The notes under the pieces are model-generated. The model did no database searches. It was not told where the DNA came from and was given only the letters and a program-made list of their open reading frames with translations. Positions 44,982 through 53,917 of a stretch of DNA of 64,000 bases are shown piece by piece. Made by a program: the position numbers and the translations under genes. The first letter of the stretch is position 1, and every line of letters starts with the position of its first letter. The DNA lies in contig JAUIKS010000005.1 in assembly GCA_030430565.1 (NCBI GenBank), positions 62,001 through 126,000 on the forward strand, read 5' to 3'. This stretch comes from Polyangia bacterium (GTDB lineage Bacteria; Myxococcota_A; Polyangia; Nannocystales; Nannocystaceae).

Positions 44982-45659
44982 TTAGTGATCGTACCACCCC
45001 GAGATCTGCATATAACAACGCTTGGGAAAGCTGTCGTCCGCGTCAGGTGGCCGCCACGGCCGCGCTAGGGACAAGCGCACAAGAGTACCTGCTGGAATCA
45101 CCGGCTTCGCCAATGGTTCTCCCCTGTACGAAAGTCGAAAATGCTTCGTTTCCCACCCGTACCCGAAATTGCCCCGCGCTGTCGCCTCGTACCCATAGCC
45201 TCTGCCTTTATCAACCCGCTCCAAGTCCTGATTCGCGTACCAGAACTCGGTACTATTTGGTGGAGGATCACTTGCATCAAAGTATGCTGAGCCCTCCCTT
45301 GTCGTTTTTAGCTCCGCCCCCCGAAAAACTTCTGTAATCGGCCCGTGAGAGGGCTGAAAGAATCCCTCGATGGTCTCTTGGAGACTCGCCAGCTTATAGA
45401 TTTTTCGACCCGTAACCACAACGACGTCTTCCAAGTGAGGCCGGTAAACTCGCTTAGGGCGGCGGATTTTTAGCTTCCACATCTCACCGATGTGAAAGCG
45501 ATGTCCACCCTCATAGCACTCGTACTCCCTGTTCGGATTAAACGCCGAACCCAAAAGCCGCAGTGACTCACCGCTCTCTCGATCAATCGCTCCTATACAC
45601 CTCTCGCTTCCTACCTTCGTTCGCGCAACGATTAACGCTCGAACTTCCTCTCCGGACAT
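44982..45659 (-). CDS. Dual-OB-like protein of the DUF488 operon
   Basis: 225 residues from an internal ATG (the frame is open further upstream, within the next gene). It begins EEVRALIVARTKVGSERCIGAIDRESGESLRLLG and continues with beta-rich segments (GEMWKLKIRRPKRVYRPHLEDVVVV), a pattern that I associate with the dual OB-fold proteins found beside DUF488. Overlaps the upstream DUF488 gene by about 28 bases. Function unproven. Confidence 0.62.
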   Translation of the reverse strand: MSGEEVRALIVARTKVGSERCIGAIDRESGESLRLLGSAFNPNREYECYEGGHRFHIGEMWKLKIRRPKRVYRPHLEDVVVVTGRKIYKLASLQETIEGFFQPSHGPITEVFRGAELKTTREGSAYFDASDPPPNSTEFWYANQDLERVDKGRGYGYEATARGNFGYGWETKHFRLSYRGEPLAKPVIPAGTLVRLSLARPWRPPDADDSFPKRCYMQISGWYDH

Positions 45660-46132
45660 AAATGCCTCACCCCCTCCACTCCCGGGTAGTCTTCTAAACA
45701 GGCGGCCACGATGCTTCGATGACACGCCAGCGGTGAACGCTCCACGCAGAACAGCGCCACCGTGCTCACCCGGCCCAGCGACGAAACAAATGCAGCAGGG
45801 TCGAACTTCGCTAGAATCCGTTGCTTGTACGCATCGACGAAGGCAGGTGACAGTTGCTCACGCGAACGCTTTAGCTCCCCTGAAGCTGCGTCGGCTTTTT
45901 TCTGAACGTCCCTTACTTCGGTCGTGGGCGCGAGTTCGCGCCGGTGAACATAGCGCACCCCTAGCGCCTTGAGCTTCTCCTGGAGCCGCCGGCTATTGAG
46001 GAAGGCGTAGCGAGAGCCACGAAGCCCACGCCTCTGCCTGATGTCAACAAACAGCTCCACCTTCGCGTCTGTTAGCGCCTGGAAGAACCCTGACTCATCG
46101 AAGCCATATCCTCCGATGGTCACGATGTTCAT
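45632..46132 (-). CDS. DUF488 protein (second of pair)
   Basis: 166 residues. DUF488 pattern: IVTIGGYGFDESGFFQAL, a VDIRQRR strand and the Cys-containing loop FCVERSPLACHRSIVA, which recalls a phosphatase-like or nucleotide-binding loop. Overlaps the first DUF488 gene by 4 bases. Biochemical function of the family is not established. Confidence 0.82.
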   Translation of the reverse strand: MNIVTIGGYGFDESGFFQALTDAKVELFVDIRQRRGLRGSRYAFLNSRRLQEKLKALGVRYVHRRELAPTTEVRDVQKKADAASGELKRSREQLSPAFVDAYKQRILAKFDPAAFVSSLGRVSTVALFCVERSPLACHRSIVAACLEDYPGVEGVRHLCPERKFER

Positions 46133-46671
46133 CGGTAGGCTCGCCTCGACCTCAGCGCCGCGCCAAACAGCTCACGCTGACCGCCGGTCAACTTGTTGAT
46201 CACCGCACGCTGCCCAAGTGTCGAGCCATCAGGCAAGAAGTGCCTGACCTCGAGGCCCAGGCCATCGAGCGTGGTACCGATCAGCTTGGCGCGATGACAC
46301 TCCCATGGCTTGCCCTCGCTACACATCAACGCGACGCGGAGTCCCTGTTCGAAGGCTGAGCGAAGACGCTGGATACCGCGCAGGTACACCGGGTGCACCT
46401 CGCACTTCTTGTAGTCCACGTGCCCGTCGGTGTAGCACGCCTGGTCGTCTGGTAGCCCGCCGAGCGTGTCGCCCATGAACACGTAGCGGATACCGTTCCA
46501 CTTCAAACGCCGCTCAAGTCGCTCGCGACCGAACTCCGGGCGAAATCGTGAGTAAGGCTTCGAGCGCACGTCAAGCAGGAAGCTGATCCTGGCCTCCACG
46601 AGGAGCGTGGTGACTTGCTCGATCTTCCTCCCGCCGTACCCGAGCGTGAAAATCTGGCCCGTGCTCATCAT
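46129..46671 (-). CDS. DUF488 protein (first of pair)
   Basis: 180 residues: FTLGYGGRKIEQVTTLL, LLDVRSKPYSRFRPEFG and MCSEGKPWECHRAKLIG are the classical DUF488 signature with CxE-x(n)-CHR. It is the first gene of a three-gene operon (DUF488, DUF488, dual-OB-like). The tight coupling of two diverged paralogues with an OB-like protein suggests a complex acting on nucleic acid (inference). Confidence 0.87.
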   Translation of the reverse strand: MMSTGQIFTLGYGGRKIEQVTTLLVEARISFLLDVRSKPYSRFRPEFGRERLERRLKWNGIRYVFMGDTLGGLPDDQACYTDGHVDYKKCEVHPVYLRGIQRLRSAFEQGLRVALMCSEGKPWECHRAKLIGTTLDGLGLEVRHFLPDGSTLGQRAVINKLTGGQRELFGAALRSRRAYR

Positions 46672-46745
46672 CCGTGATCCTAGCCAAGATTGGAGTCCGC
46701 CGTCGAGCGACGACGAGCCTCACGCGAGATTCTTCTCCGGCAGCC

Positions 46746-46973
46746 TTAGCCTTGCTTGCGCCCTGAGTTTCCTTGGCGCGAGCTGTGGTAGGCAGGGTGC
46801 ATCGGGTTGAGCTGATTGGCCCGGTTGTCCATCGCCTGCTTGTACTGCGGGTTGTTGGGGTTCTTGATGTTCGAGCGCTGATCGTTCGCTCGCTGTGAGC
46901 TTGCGCTCGATGCGCGTGATCTCGCGCCGCCCCTAGATCTACTTCCGCCTCCGCCACCTCGCCTACGTCCCAT
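46746..46973 (-). CDS. Small basic protein with NPNNPQYxxAMDNRANQLNP motif
   Basis: 75 residues. An Arg/Gly/Ser-rich N-terminus is followed by a conserved-looking block (NPQYKQAMDNRANQLNPMHP, then AYHSSR). Proteins with DNRANQLNPxxPAYxxSR occur as short uncharacterised bacterial proteins. ATG at 46973; the frame is open further upstream. Function unknown. Confidence 0.55.
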   Translation of the reverse strand: MGRRRGGGGGSRSRGGARSRASSASSQRANDQRSNIKNPNNPQYKQAMDNRANQLNPMHPAYHSSRQGNSGRKQG

Positions 46974-47214
46974 GTCGACCTCCAATTTTCGCAGGGGGAT
47001 CCATCGTGAGACGCGGATGCCGCCTGTCAAGGCCCGCCCACGAAAAAGACTTCAGGCTCAGCGATCCGGCTGGCCGGCTTGTGGCGAAGAAGCGCTGCCG
47101 CAGCCCATCCCATCACCCGCACCAAACTACTCCCATTGACGGCACTCTACGAATCCACTAAGGTATTCAACCTAGTTGACATACCCTCCGGCTTATTTCT
47201 TTGTGCCCAATCGT

Positions 47215-47418
47215 ATGCAACACAACACGACGGCACCTCCCGACCCATATCAACCAGAAAGCCTATACCCTCCGCCGCGGAGGCGGCCATCTTCGCTATT
47301 CGATGTAAAGTTTGTCGGATCCGTCTCTGGCCCTGATCTTCACGATGTCCTGCGCCTGTTCGAGGAGCTTGGCCTTCTTGAACCAGGAGAATTTCCAATT
47401 CAGAAGCGAGAATTGTAA
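47215..47418 (+). CDS. Small hypothetical protein before the serine recombinase
   Basis: 67 residues. Pro-rich start, then FDVKFVGSVSGPDLHDVLRLFEELGLL, a well-formed amphipathic helix. Ends 31 bases before the recombinase start, so it may be an accessory or directionality factor, or chance. Start codon uncertain. Confidence 0.4.
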   Translation: MQHNTTAPPDPYQPESLYPPPRRRPSSLFDVKFVGSVSGPDLHDVLRLFEELGLLEPGEFPIQKREL

Positions 47419-47449
47419 ACTGTAAGCAGTATTATCTAACAACTAACAA

Positions 47450-49180
47450 ATGAGAAGTTCTCACTCTCCTGTTCGCGTCGCGCTCTATATTCGAGTCTCG
47501 ACGGCTGATCAGCTTCGCGGATTCGGACTCGACATGCAGGAGCACGCACTACGCAGATATATCCAGCTCCGTGAGTCTGATGGCTGGGTACTACCCAAAA
47601 ACGGTCTCTTCGTTGAACAGAAAACGGGCGCTACTCAAGATCGCCCTGTTCTGCAACGACTCCTAACGTGCGTGGCTGCTGGCCAGTTCGACTACGTTCT
47701 TGTGTGGAAGCTTGATCGTATTTCCAGATCCTTGAGCGACTTGATCGAGCTCCAACGTAAACTCAAGAGCTGCGGCGCGAACCTCGCGTCGATGAAGGAG
47801 AACCTCGATTTCGACAATCCTGCCGGTCGCCTCGTTTTTCATGTTTTCGGCGCCCTCGCCGAGTTCGAGCGCGACACCATCAAGATGCGCACAGACGAAG
47901 GCAAACACGCCTCTGCTCTGGCCGGCAACTTCATCGGCGGCCAAGCTCCCTACGGGTATGTGAAGGTCAAAAATCCCTCTGGCCGCGGCAGTAAGCTTCG
48001 AGTCGTTGAAAAAGAAGCCGCATACGTTCGGCAGATCTTCGATTGGTACGTCAAGGAAGACCTCTCGTACACCGAGATCTGTGACCGACTAAACAGCTGG
48101 GGCATTCGAAAGGGCCGCTCGGCAAGATCGAACTCGCGTCACACTCCCTGGCACGACACCTCCGTGCGGAAGATCCTCCGCAACGAGATCTACATCGGCG
48201 CGTACATTACCGATCGCTATATCAAGCGAAACGGACGCATCATAGAAGAACGCCCGCGAAGCGAATGGAAAATCACCCGTTTTGAGCCCATCGTCAGTCA
48301 GTTGGCCTTCTCCCAGGCCCAGTCGAAACACAAGATGGTCAACAAACGCTATCGTGGCGGAGGAAAAGAAACGTATATGCTCAGCCGCAAGGTTGTCGAC
48401 CCTCTCACGAACAAGACCTTCGTGGGATACCTCAGCGGCAAGAAGACAAAGAACTACCGGCGCAAGAAGCTCACCCTCGACGGCCGGACCTATCGCACGA
48501 TGAGCATTGCCGCTCGCGGCCTTGAGTCGTTCGTGTGGAACCATGTCGAGAAGGCCCTGTCGACTCCTGAACGCTTCATCATCGAGCACCGTGAGCAGGC
48601 TCGGCTCTTCTCAAGGCGGGCAGGACTCGAAGAGAAGCTCGCGCTTCTCAGCACTGCCGCTTGCGAAGCTCAACTGCGATGCGATCGCGTCGAGCGCGAT
48701 TTCTACGATGGCCTCATCGACACGCAGAAACGCGACCAGCTACTCGCGCAGTTCGAGCCCGAGCATCGTGTTGCTCTCAACGAACAACGCGCAGCTGAGC
48801 AGGAGCTTCAGATGCTCGGCAACTACGAGCAAGGCTGTGAGGATCTGCGCAGCGCCGCCAAGCGCTTCAAGGCGCGCCTCGCAAGTCTCACGTACGAAGA
48901 GAAAGCCAAGGTCTGCGCCCTCTTCGTCGAACGCGTTGAAGTCATCGACAAAAACGATGCGCGCGTGGCGACGGCGTTTCTTCGGTTCGACCCAACCTGC
49001 GGGATCGAAGCGTCTTCAGAGGGTCGAACTCGGAATCCGCAGCCAGATGCCCAAACGGAACTGTCGGAACCGAAATCCGGTGTGGGTGGTGAGTTTTGCC
49101 GGACCGGTTACCAATCCATTGATAATACTACCTTTTGTTTTAAATCGAGTCAAACTATCTCAGGATACAATTCTATGTAG
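47450..49180 (+). CDS. Large serine recombinase
   Basis: 576 residues. The resolvase domain carries the nucleophile Ser in YIRVSTADQ and the RISR segment in WKLDRISRSLSDL; then a recombinase domain (GGQAPYGYVKV, RKILRNEIYIGAYI) and a zinc-ribbon/coiled-coil region (about 390-490). The length fits phage/ICE integrases or transposon TnpX-like enzymes. A second integrase inside a tyrosine-integrase element suggests a nested insertion or a remnant. The last about 35 residues (GGEFCRTGYQSIDNTTFCF..) look unlike the rest and may result from an att junction. Confidence 0.92.
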   Translation: MRSSHSPVRVALYIRVSTADQLRGFGLDMQEHALRRYIQLRESDGWVLPKNGLFVEQKTGATQDRPVLQRLLTCVAAGQFDYVLVWKLDRISRSLSDLIELQRKLKSCGANLASMKENLDFDNPAGRLVFHVFGALAEFERDTIKMRTDEGKHASALAGNFIGGQAPYGYVKVKNPSGRGSKLRVVEKEAAYVRQIFDWYVKEDLSYTEICDRLNSWGIRKGRSARSNSRHTPWHDTSVRKILRNEIYIGAYITDRYIKRNGRIIEERPRSEWKITRFEPIVSQLAFSQAQSKHKMVNKRYRGGGKETYMLSRKVVDPLTNKTFVGYLSGKKTKNYRRKKLTLDGRTYRTMSIAARGLESFVWNHVEKALSTPERFIIEHREQARLFSRRAGLEEKLALLSTAACEAQLRCDRVERDFYDGLIDTQKRDQLLAQFEPEHRVALNEQRAAEQELQMLGNYEQGCEDLRSAAKRFKARLASLTYEEKAKVCALFVERVEVIDKNDARVATAFLRFDPTCGIEASSEGRTRNPQPDAQTELSEPKSGVGGEFCRTGYQSIDNTTFCFKSSQTISGYNSM

Positions 49181-49272
49181 GCCACCGACGCCCTTCTCAG
49201 GGCATCAAGGATGCTCTTTCTACGGAGTATCAACCGCTAACCAAATCTAAGAGCTCCGCCGGGGTTACCCGT

Positions 49273-49302
49273 GATGAGCGCGTCGAGAACTCCGCGCTCA
49301 TC
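49273..49302. terminator. 10-bp hairpin GATGAGCGCG between convergent genes
   Basis: Perfect arms (49273-49282 and 49293-49302) separated by 10 bases, between the recombinase and the lipoprotein gene. No long T tract, so its terminator role is uncertain. Confidence 0.45.
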
Positions 49303-49323
49303 AGCGGCGACGCTAGGAGCCCA

Positions 49324-50694
49324 CTAGTCACATGGTGACGGATCGACTCGAACGCTCGCGTTAACTCCACCGAGCCGGAATCCGATGTTCTTTACCTCGA
49401 ACATCCCCGAATCCATATCGAATGCTGAAACAGCAGCTGTTGAGTTGGTGGCATAAAACGGAATCGGCATCCCGCCAAGAAGCTCTTGGCCCAAGAAGCT
49501 GACTTTTGCGAGAACAAGGAAGCTCATTTCGTATGGAGCGACTGAAATCATGCCGTCGTGAATGACCCCTTCATCAACACTCTCAATCAGCGATGCATGA
49601 ACGTCGCCGAAGCCGAAGAACCCAAGCTGAAAATCATCGAGTTCAAGATCGAGCTTTGTGAACTGCGTTAGGCAATTTCCGGAAGGACAATCCGCAATAC
49701 TAAATGCGAACTCCCCCGTGGAGATCGTGGACTCGTTGTCACCAGCCTGTCCTGAGAACTTCGCATTCCCTCCGGTTATAGTACCAAAGAACTCATCGAA
49801 AGGAACCTCGTCGCCGAACAACCCGCACCCCTCGGCAACATATTCCCATCCATTCAAGTTGAAATCGCTGGTTCCAAAGGCATCTTGCTTTCTAACCGCG
49901 ACGACAGGGTCTTTGATGTCTGGCCAATCTGTATCGGGATTGAATTCGTCTCCATCAACAATCGTACTCCCGATTTCCCAAAATGCTTCATCCGGATCCC
50001 CGTCGTTGTCTTGTAGTTCCTTGATCGCATCAAAGCACTCGTTCTGCCCATCCACAGAAGCCATGTAGGCGTTCAGATCTGCCATCTGGTTTGCGATAGA
50101 GCTTCCCTTCGCCCATAAGGGGAGATCGTCGATGGCCTCTGCAAACTTGTTGTTTAGCAATATACATCCTTCATACGCGAAATCCTGCGCGCACGATTGA
50201 TAAAAAGCAACATCCGACGCATCCTCCTGGCAACAAGCGAACACATCCGGGGAGTTGTCATCAATGACCCCAGGCCCGAAACTGCCCGAATTATTTACAA
50301 TGCAAGTTGACTCGTAGTCTTCGTAGGGTGACTCAAAGCCGGAGCCGGGGACCTCTTCAAAGTCAATGCAAATAGGGACAAGCTCGCTTGCATTCAGACC
50401 ACCGACATGCTCAAATCGAAGACTCGCCTTGAACGAGCCGTTGCAAATGTACGTACCGAACCCCGAGCCGATGTTTTCCACGGGATCCGGAGCCCCCTTA
50501 CAAATTGGAGGCTGCTCCCCGCCGGAAGTCCCGCCCGCGCTCGTCCCTCCTGTATCTGTACCTGTCAGATCTTCGGGGCCATCGGTAGCCGACACCGACT
50601 CCGAGACGGTCATCGATCCATCCGCGCACCCTGCGAGGCACACGAACATGGCCGAAGTAACAACAATGATTGGGTTCCGCTGATTTCCTGTCAT
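49324..50694 (-). CDS. Hypothetical Cys-containing lipoprotein
   Basis: 456 residues from an ATG with GGAGG six bases upstream. Signal peptide ending in CLAGC, then a Thr/Ser/Gly linker (TGTDTGGTSAGGTSGGEQPP), a style typical of myxobacterial surface lipoproteins. The mature part is acidic with about 12 cysteines. No domain recognised. It is probably co-transcribed with the metalloprotease-like lipoprotein upstream. Confidence 0.75.
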   Translation of the reverse strand: MTGNQRNPIIVVTSAMFVCLAGCADGSMTVSESVSATDGPEDLTGTDTGGTSAGGTSGGEQPPICKGAPDPVENIGSGFGTYICNGSFKASLRFEHVGGLNASELVPICIDFEEVPGSGFESPYEDYESTCIVNNSGSFGPGVIDDNSPDVFACCQEDASDVAFYQSCAQDFAYEGCILLNNKFAEAIDDLPLWAKGSSIANQMADLNAYMASVDGQNECFDAIKELQDNDGDPDEAFWEIGSTIVDGDEFNPDTDWPDIKDPVVAVRKQDAFGTSDFNLNGWEYVAEGCGLFGDEVPFDEFFGTITGGNAKFSGQAGDNESTISTGEFAFSIADCPSGNCLTQFTKLDLELDDFQLGFFGFGDVHASLIESVDEGVIHDGMISVAPYEMSFLVLAKVSFLGQELLGGMPIPFYATNSTAAVSAFDMDSGMFEVKNIGFRLGGVNASVRVDPSPCD

Positions 50695-50746
50695 CATCAA
50701 CCTCCACAACACGTCTCTCAAACGAATGAGACACACTTCACGCTGA

Positions 50747-51808
50747 TCAAAAATTTGGCGTCACTATAATCGCTACGTCGCTTGGCTCAGATACCCGTGT
50801 AGATACCTCCAGTACGTATCTCCCAGCAGGTAGAACCTCTGTCGTATCTCCAACCGGATATAATCGATTTAACGCGTCGCTACAAGAAGAACATTTAAGC
50901 AAGCGCGCCTCCGTCGTCGTTGAAGCGGAACTGATCGACGTGGTGACCAGGTTTTCCTGTTCAAGGTCGAACGTCCGAGTAGTCCAAACCCGCCCCTCGT
51001 GCGGTCCGACGACATCACTGCTGCTACAATCTAAGGCAACCTCAAATCGCCACTGCCCCTCAATCATGGGCGATACATCTTCGTTCTGGCACCCTCGCAT
51101 TATTCGGTATACTTCTTTGTAGTCGCACTCTCGATACTGCTCGAATCTTTCGATTGCAGTCTCCAACGACTCGTCAAACACCGCATTAAACTCTGCTTCG
51201 TACTTAACGATCTTCGTAGCTCGAGCTGGCGCCACCGCGAGAAACTCTAAAACACTGTCCAAACCGTGCTCTTCGATCAAAAAATGAACAAAGCGCCCCA
51301 TGGACCCATCTTGATCACGAAAATCCCCTAGCACCTCCTCAATTGGCTCAAGCGTCTCCAACGGCAAGAGAGCGTTACCATACACAACTGCGAGACCTTC
51401 TTCGAATGGCGTCGGCCCCTGAATATCGTCAAACACTACCGCGTGGACAATCTCATGGAAGAGAACAGGGCTTTTGCTGACAACCCTCACTCCCGTCGTA
51501 CATCCATAAGAAGGCGGACAGTGGTCAGAGTACAGCTCCGGCTCTTGAATCCAGTAGAACTCGATTGGATGAGGCTCAATATCGAACAGTTGGAATAATA
51601 TGTTCGCGTGGTCATCGAGCGCCTGAAGCGTCCCTGCGCAAATTTGCTCGTTTGAATCGGTACCAAAGGACACGTGATCTCCGCTCCAGCTCAACTCCGG
51701 AAGCGGCTCCTGACATCCTACTAGGAGTAACCCCACTAGGAGTGAACCACGGCCAACTCCAAGATTGAATGACGAGGCTTCCCCCGCGCTGTTCAACCAC
51801 CGCCACAT
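50747..51808 (-). CDS. HExxH metallopeptidase-like lipoprotein
   Basis: 353 residues. Lipobox LLVGC at Cys32. The zinc motif HEIVHAVVFD (His118, Glu119, His122) is followed by PFEEGLAVVYG, whose Glu in EEGLA is the third ligand expected of gluzincins. The C-terminal part is beta-rich (residues about 250-353) and could be an adhesive or prepeptidase-like domain. Surface peptidase by inference. Lower GC than the flanks. Confidence 0.78.
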   Translation of the reverse strand: MWRWLNSAGEASSFNLGVGRGSLLVGLLLVGCQEPLPELSWSGDHVSFGTDSNEQICAGTLQALDDHANILFQLFDIEPHPIEFYWIQEPELYSDHCPPSYGCTTGVRVVSKSPVLFHEIVHAVVFDDIQGPTPFEEGLAVVYGNALLPLETLEPIEEVLGDFRDQDGSMGRFVHFLIEEHGLDSVLEFLAVAPARATKIVKYEAEFNAVFDESLETAIERFEQYRECDYKEVYRIMRGCQNEDVSPMIEGQWRFEVALDCSSSDVVGPHEGRVWTTRTFDLEQENLVTTSISSASTTTEARLLKCSSCSDALNRLYPVGDTTEVLPAGRYVLEVSTRVSEPSDVAIIVTPNF

Positions 51809-51968
51809 GTATAGCTCCCTACAAACATAGTCTCACGGAGGACATCTTCGGTCCCTACTTTTTTCCCTCTAGCTCGTGACATCACACACGCCTCGCCAAG
51901 AGTGATTCCGACCATTATTCGCCCGGAGGAACATATTCTGAGTCCTCGCAATCATTATCAATTTCAGA

Positions 51969-52481
51969 ATGAGATCGTACACTTCGGACGTGCAACGACG
52001 ACCTACTGCCGCTATCGCTCTCACACTGGCCCTTGCGTGTGGCGACAACAGTACGAAAACAACATCGTCCTCATCCGACGTATCCACCGGATCGACGGCA
52101 ACCTCGGATACTAGCTCATCGTCAGGTAGCGCTCTTCCTGATGTCTCTATTGTCGTTGAGGGGTGGGGCGAAATAGCTGAGCACTCTTGTGGTTTTCTCG
52201 ACAGAGAATGCTACGCGCAAACCGCCTGTGAAGCGGTGACGCAAACTGAGTGTGTGTTTTCAGAATGGGATTGCTATGATGCAGTGGAAGGTGAGAATGG
52301 CTCTTACTATCCGTCGTATGCAGAGGGGCCGGAGGAGATCAACTTTGCAATTCATTCTGTAAACGTAGATCTTTTCGGTAATATCTGTTCATGCGACAAG
52401 GCTGCGCTTGAGGAGCTTGGCCTTTCTACAATCTACGAACCATGCGGATACGGACAATGGAGGCCCAAGATTCTCGATTAG
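51969..52481 (+). CDS. Hypothetical small Cys-containing lipoprotein
   Basis: 170 residues. Signal peptide ending in TLALAC, then a Ser/Thr-rich linker with SSSS and TSDTSSSSGS, then a domain with about 9 cysteines (EHSCGFLDRECYAQTACEA). Divergent from the metalloprotease lipoprotein; the two likely share a promoter region. No family known to me. Confidence 0.7.
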   Translation: MRSYTSDVQRRPTAAIALTLALACGDNSTKTTSSSSDVSTGSTATSDTSSSSGSALPDVSIVVEGWGEIAEHSCGFLDRECYAQTACEAVTQTECVFSEWDCYDAVEGENGSYYPSYAEGPEEINFAIHSVNVDLFGNICSCDKAALEELGLSTIYEPCGYGQWRPKILD

Positions 52482-52811
52482 ATACCGACTCGTTACATTC
52501 GTGACTATTTCTTAGTCTGGTTCTAATTCATCGATTTAGCCACTCGTTCGGTGTCCGTGGTGAAGCCAAACTGAATAACGCTGAGCCAGCGCATGTAACA
52601 CGCTGCTCGCTGCCGTCAAGGGCAAGCTCGCTACGCTCGGCGCCATGCTCCCCTGGACGGCATCTACGCTGCGTAACAAGGCCACGTATGGGCCCGGGCG
52701 AATCCCTGGCCCATCTCGCTAGCCCGTTGGGGGCGAGAGCGGGTCTTGAGTCTGCACCCGGACCCTGACAAGAGGCCGCAGTCCGTGCTCCGTAACGTAA
52801 TAACCGCGGCT
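52482..52811. other. 330-bp gap without a supported gene
   Basis: It contains two short inverted repeats (ATGGGCC/GGCCCAT at 52688-52714; TGCCGTC/GACGGCA in 52602-52663). Its GC content resembles the host chromosome rather than the surrounding cargo. May be a remnant of an insertion. Confidence 0.4.
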
Positions 52812-53105
52812 CTACACAATGCCAAGCTTCGGTCGCTCGCGCAGACGAGCCACCGATCCATCGGCGAACTTGATCTCGACGGCGGGCGTGAACTGATCGG
52901 GTAGTGCTCCCGCCCCCACGAACTCGACTCCGCCGGTCTCGATCGTCTGCCTTAAGCGCGAGAGCGTGCTGGTCTTGATGCTGTAGCCGATCGCTCGCTT
53001 CTCGAAACGGTTGATCGTCGTGATTGAGATTCCCGACTTCAGTGAGAGGTCTTCTTGAGACCACTTAAGAAGCCGCCGGGCACCGGTGCACTGCTCGGGC
53101 GTCAC
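52812..53105 (-). CDS. Xre-family regulator
   Basis: 97 residues: MTPEQCTGARRLLKWSQEDLSLKSGISITTINRFEKRA is an Xre helix-turn-helix. The C-terminus (GGVEFVGAGALP) is a common extension of short Xre repressors. No clear toxin partner adjacent. Divergent from the 53267 gene, with an AT-rich region in between that it may control. Confidence 0.82.
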   Translation of the reverse strand: MTPEQCTGARRLLKWSQEDLSLKSGISITTINRFEKRAIGYSIKTSTLSRLRQTIETGGVEFVGAGALPDQFTPAVEIKFADGSVARLRERPKLGIV

Positions 53106-53266
53106 TGCGCGAACGATATCACGCGCCGCGTACCAGAGATTACCAGTCCACCACCATACTTGGCTACAAAAAGTTTATATTTTTGTAAGTTTGCTTTAAA
53201 TTTTTTATACTTTTTTTCGTCGCATGCACGCGACCCTTCGCTCGACTCCAACAAGTACTCGCGGCC

Positions 53267-53917
53267 ATGAACGAAGATCGCCAGACGCTCCACCTCCACA
53301 ATAGCGAGACCGCTATGTTCGAGAACCACCTGCCGACCCAGCTGGCATTGCTTCGCGAACTTCGCTCTCTCGCTCTGGATCTGGGACAACCAGCGTCCTT
53401 ACTCTCGCCCTGTGGCCACCCCTTGGCGGTCTGCTCTGAAAACGGGCAGGTTCGTCTCCTCGTGCCCATTGCGCTTGCACACGGTCTACTCGAGGGCACC
53501 GTCTTTCGGACGGCGGCAGCGACGTTCTACGTCGGCCCGCGAGAAGCCATCTTCGAGATCGAGCGAAATGGACATGCTCGAATGAACATATCCAAAGAGT
53601 GTCCTGAGATCGTTGAGACACTCGCAGATGCAACCTGCTCGCCGGCGATCTGCGCCCTCGCCCAGGCGATCGAGACCAATCACGGTCTTGCCTGGCCCGC
53701 GGGCTTCTATCGCTACGGTCAGACACTTTTCTTCACCAGTGGTAGGGGACGCCTGCACCGCTGGAACCCAGACTGTGATCGCCTTGAGCCCATCGCAGTC
53801 GCCCCGCTCCGCGCCAAACGACTCTCCCTCAGCGAGCGCCGTGCTCTTCCACTAGGAGTGCAATCCGCCGCCATCGCTCTGCTTGGGGAACACCAAACGC
53901 CGAGCAGCGTACCTTGA
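53267..53917 (+). CDS. Hypothetical protein
   Basis: 216 residues. No motif recognised; mixed alpha/beta composition, a few cysteines, no signal peptide. The upstream 160 bases are strongly AT-rich (TTTATACTTTTTTT near 53205), so it likely has its own promoter under control of the divergent Xre gene. Confidence 0.6.
   Translation: MNEDRQTLHLHNSETAMFENHLPTQLALLRELRSLALDLGQPASLLSPCGHPLAVCSENGQVRLLVPIALAHGLLEGTVFRTAAATFYVGPREAIFEIERNGHARMNISKECPEIVETLADATCSPAICALAQAIETNHGLAWPAGFYRYGQTLFFTSGRGRLHRWNPDCDRLEPIAVAPLRAKRLSLSERRALPLGVQSAAIALLGEHQTPSSVP

Noticed and set aside
52528..53064. A 178-codon frame on the minus strand
   Set aside because: Overlaps the Xre gene in another frame; the Xre frame shows a proper HTH, this one is Arg-rich noise.
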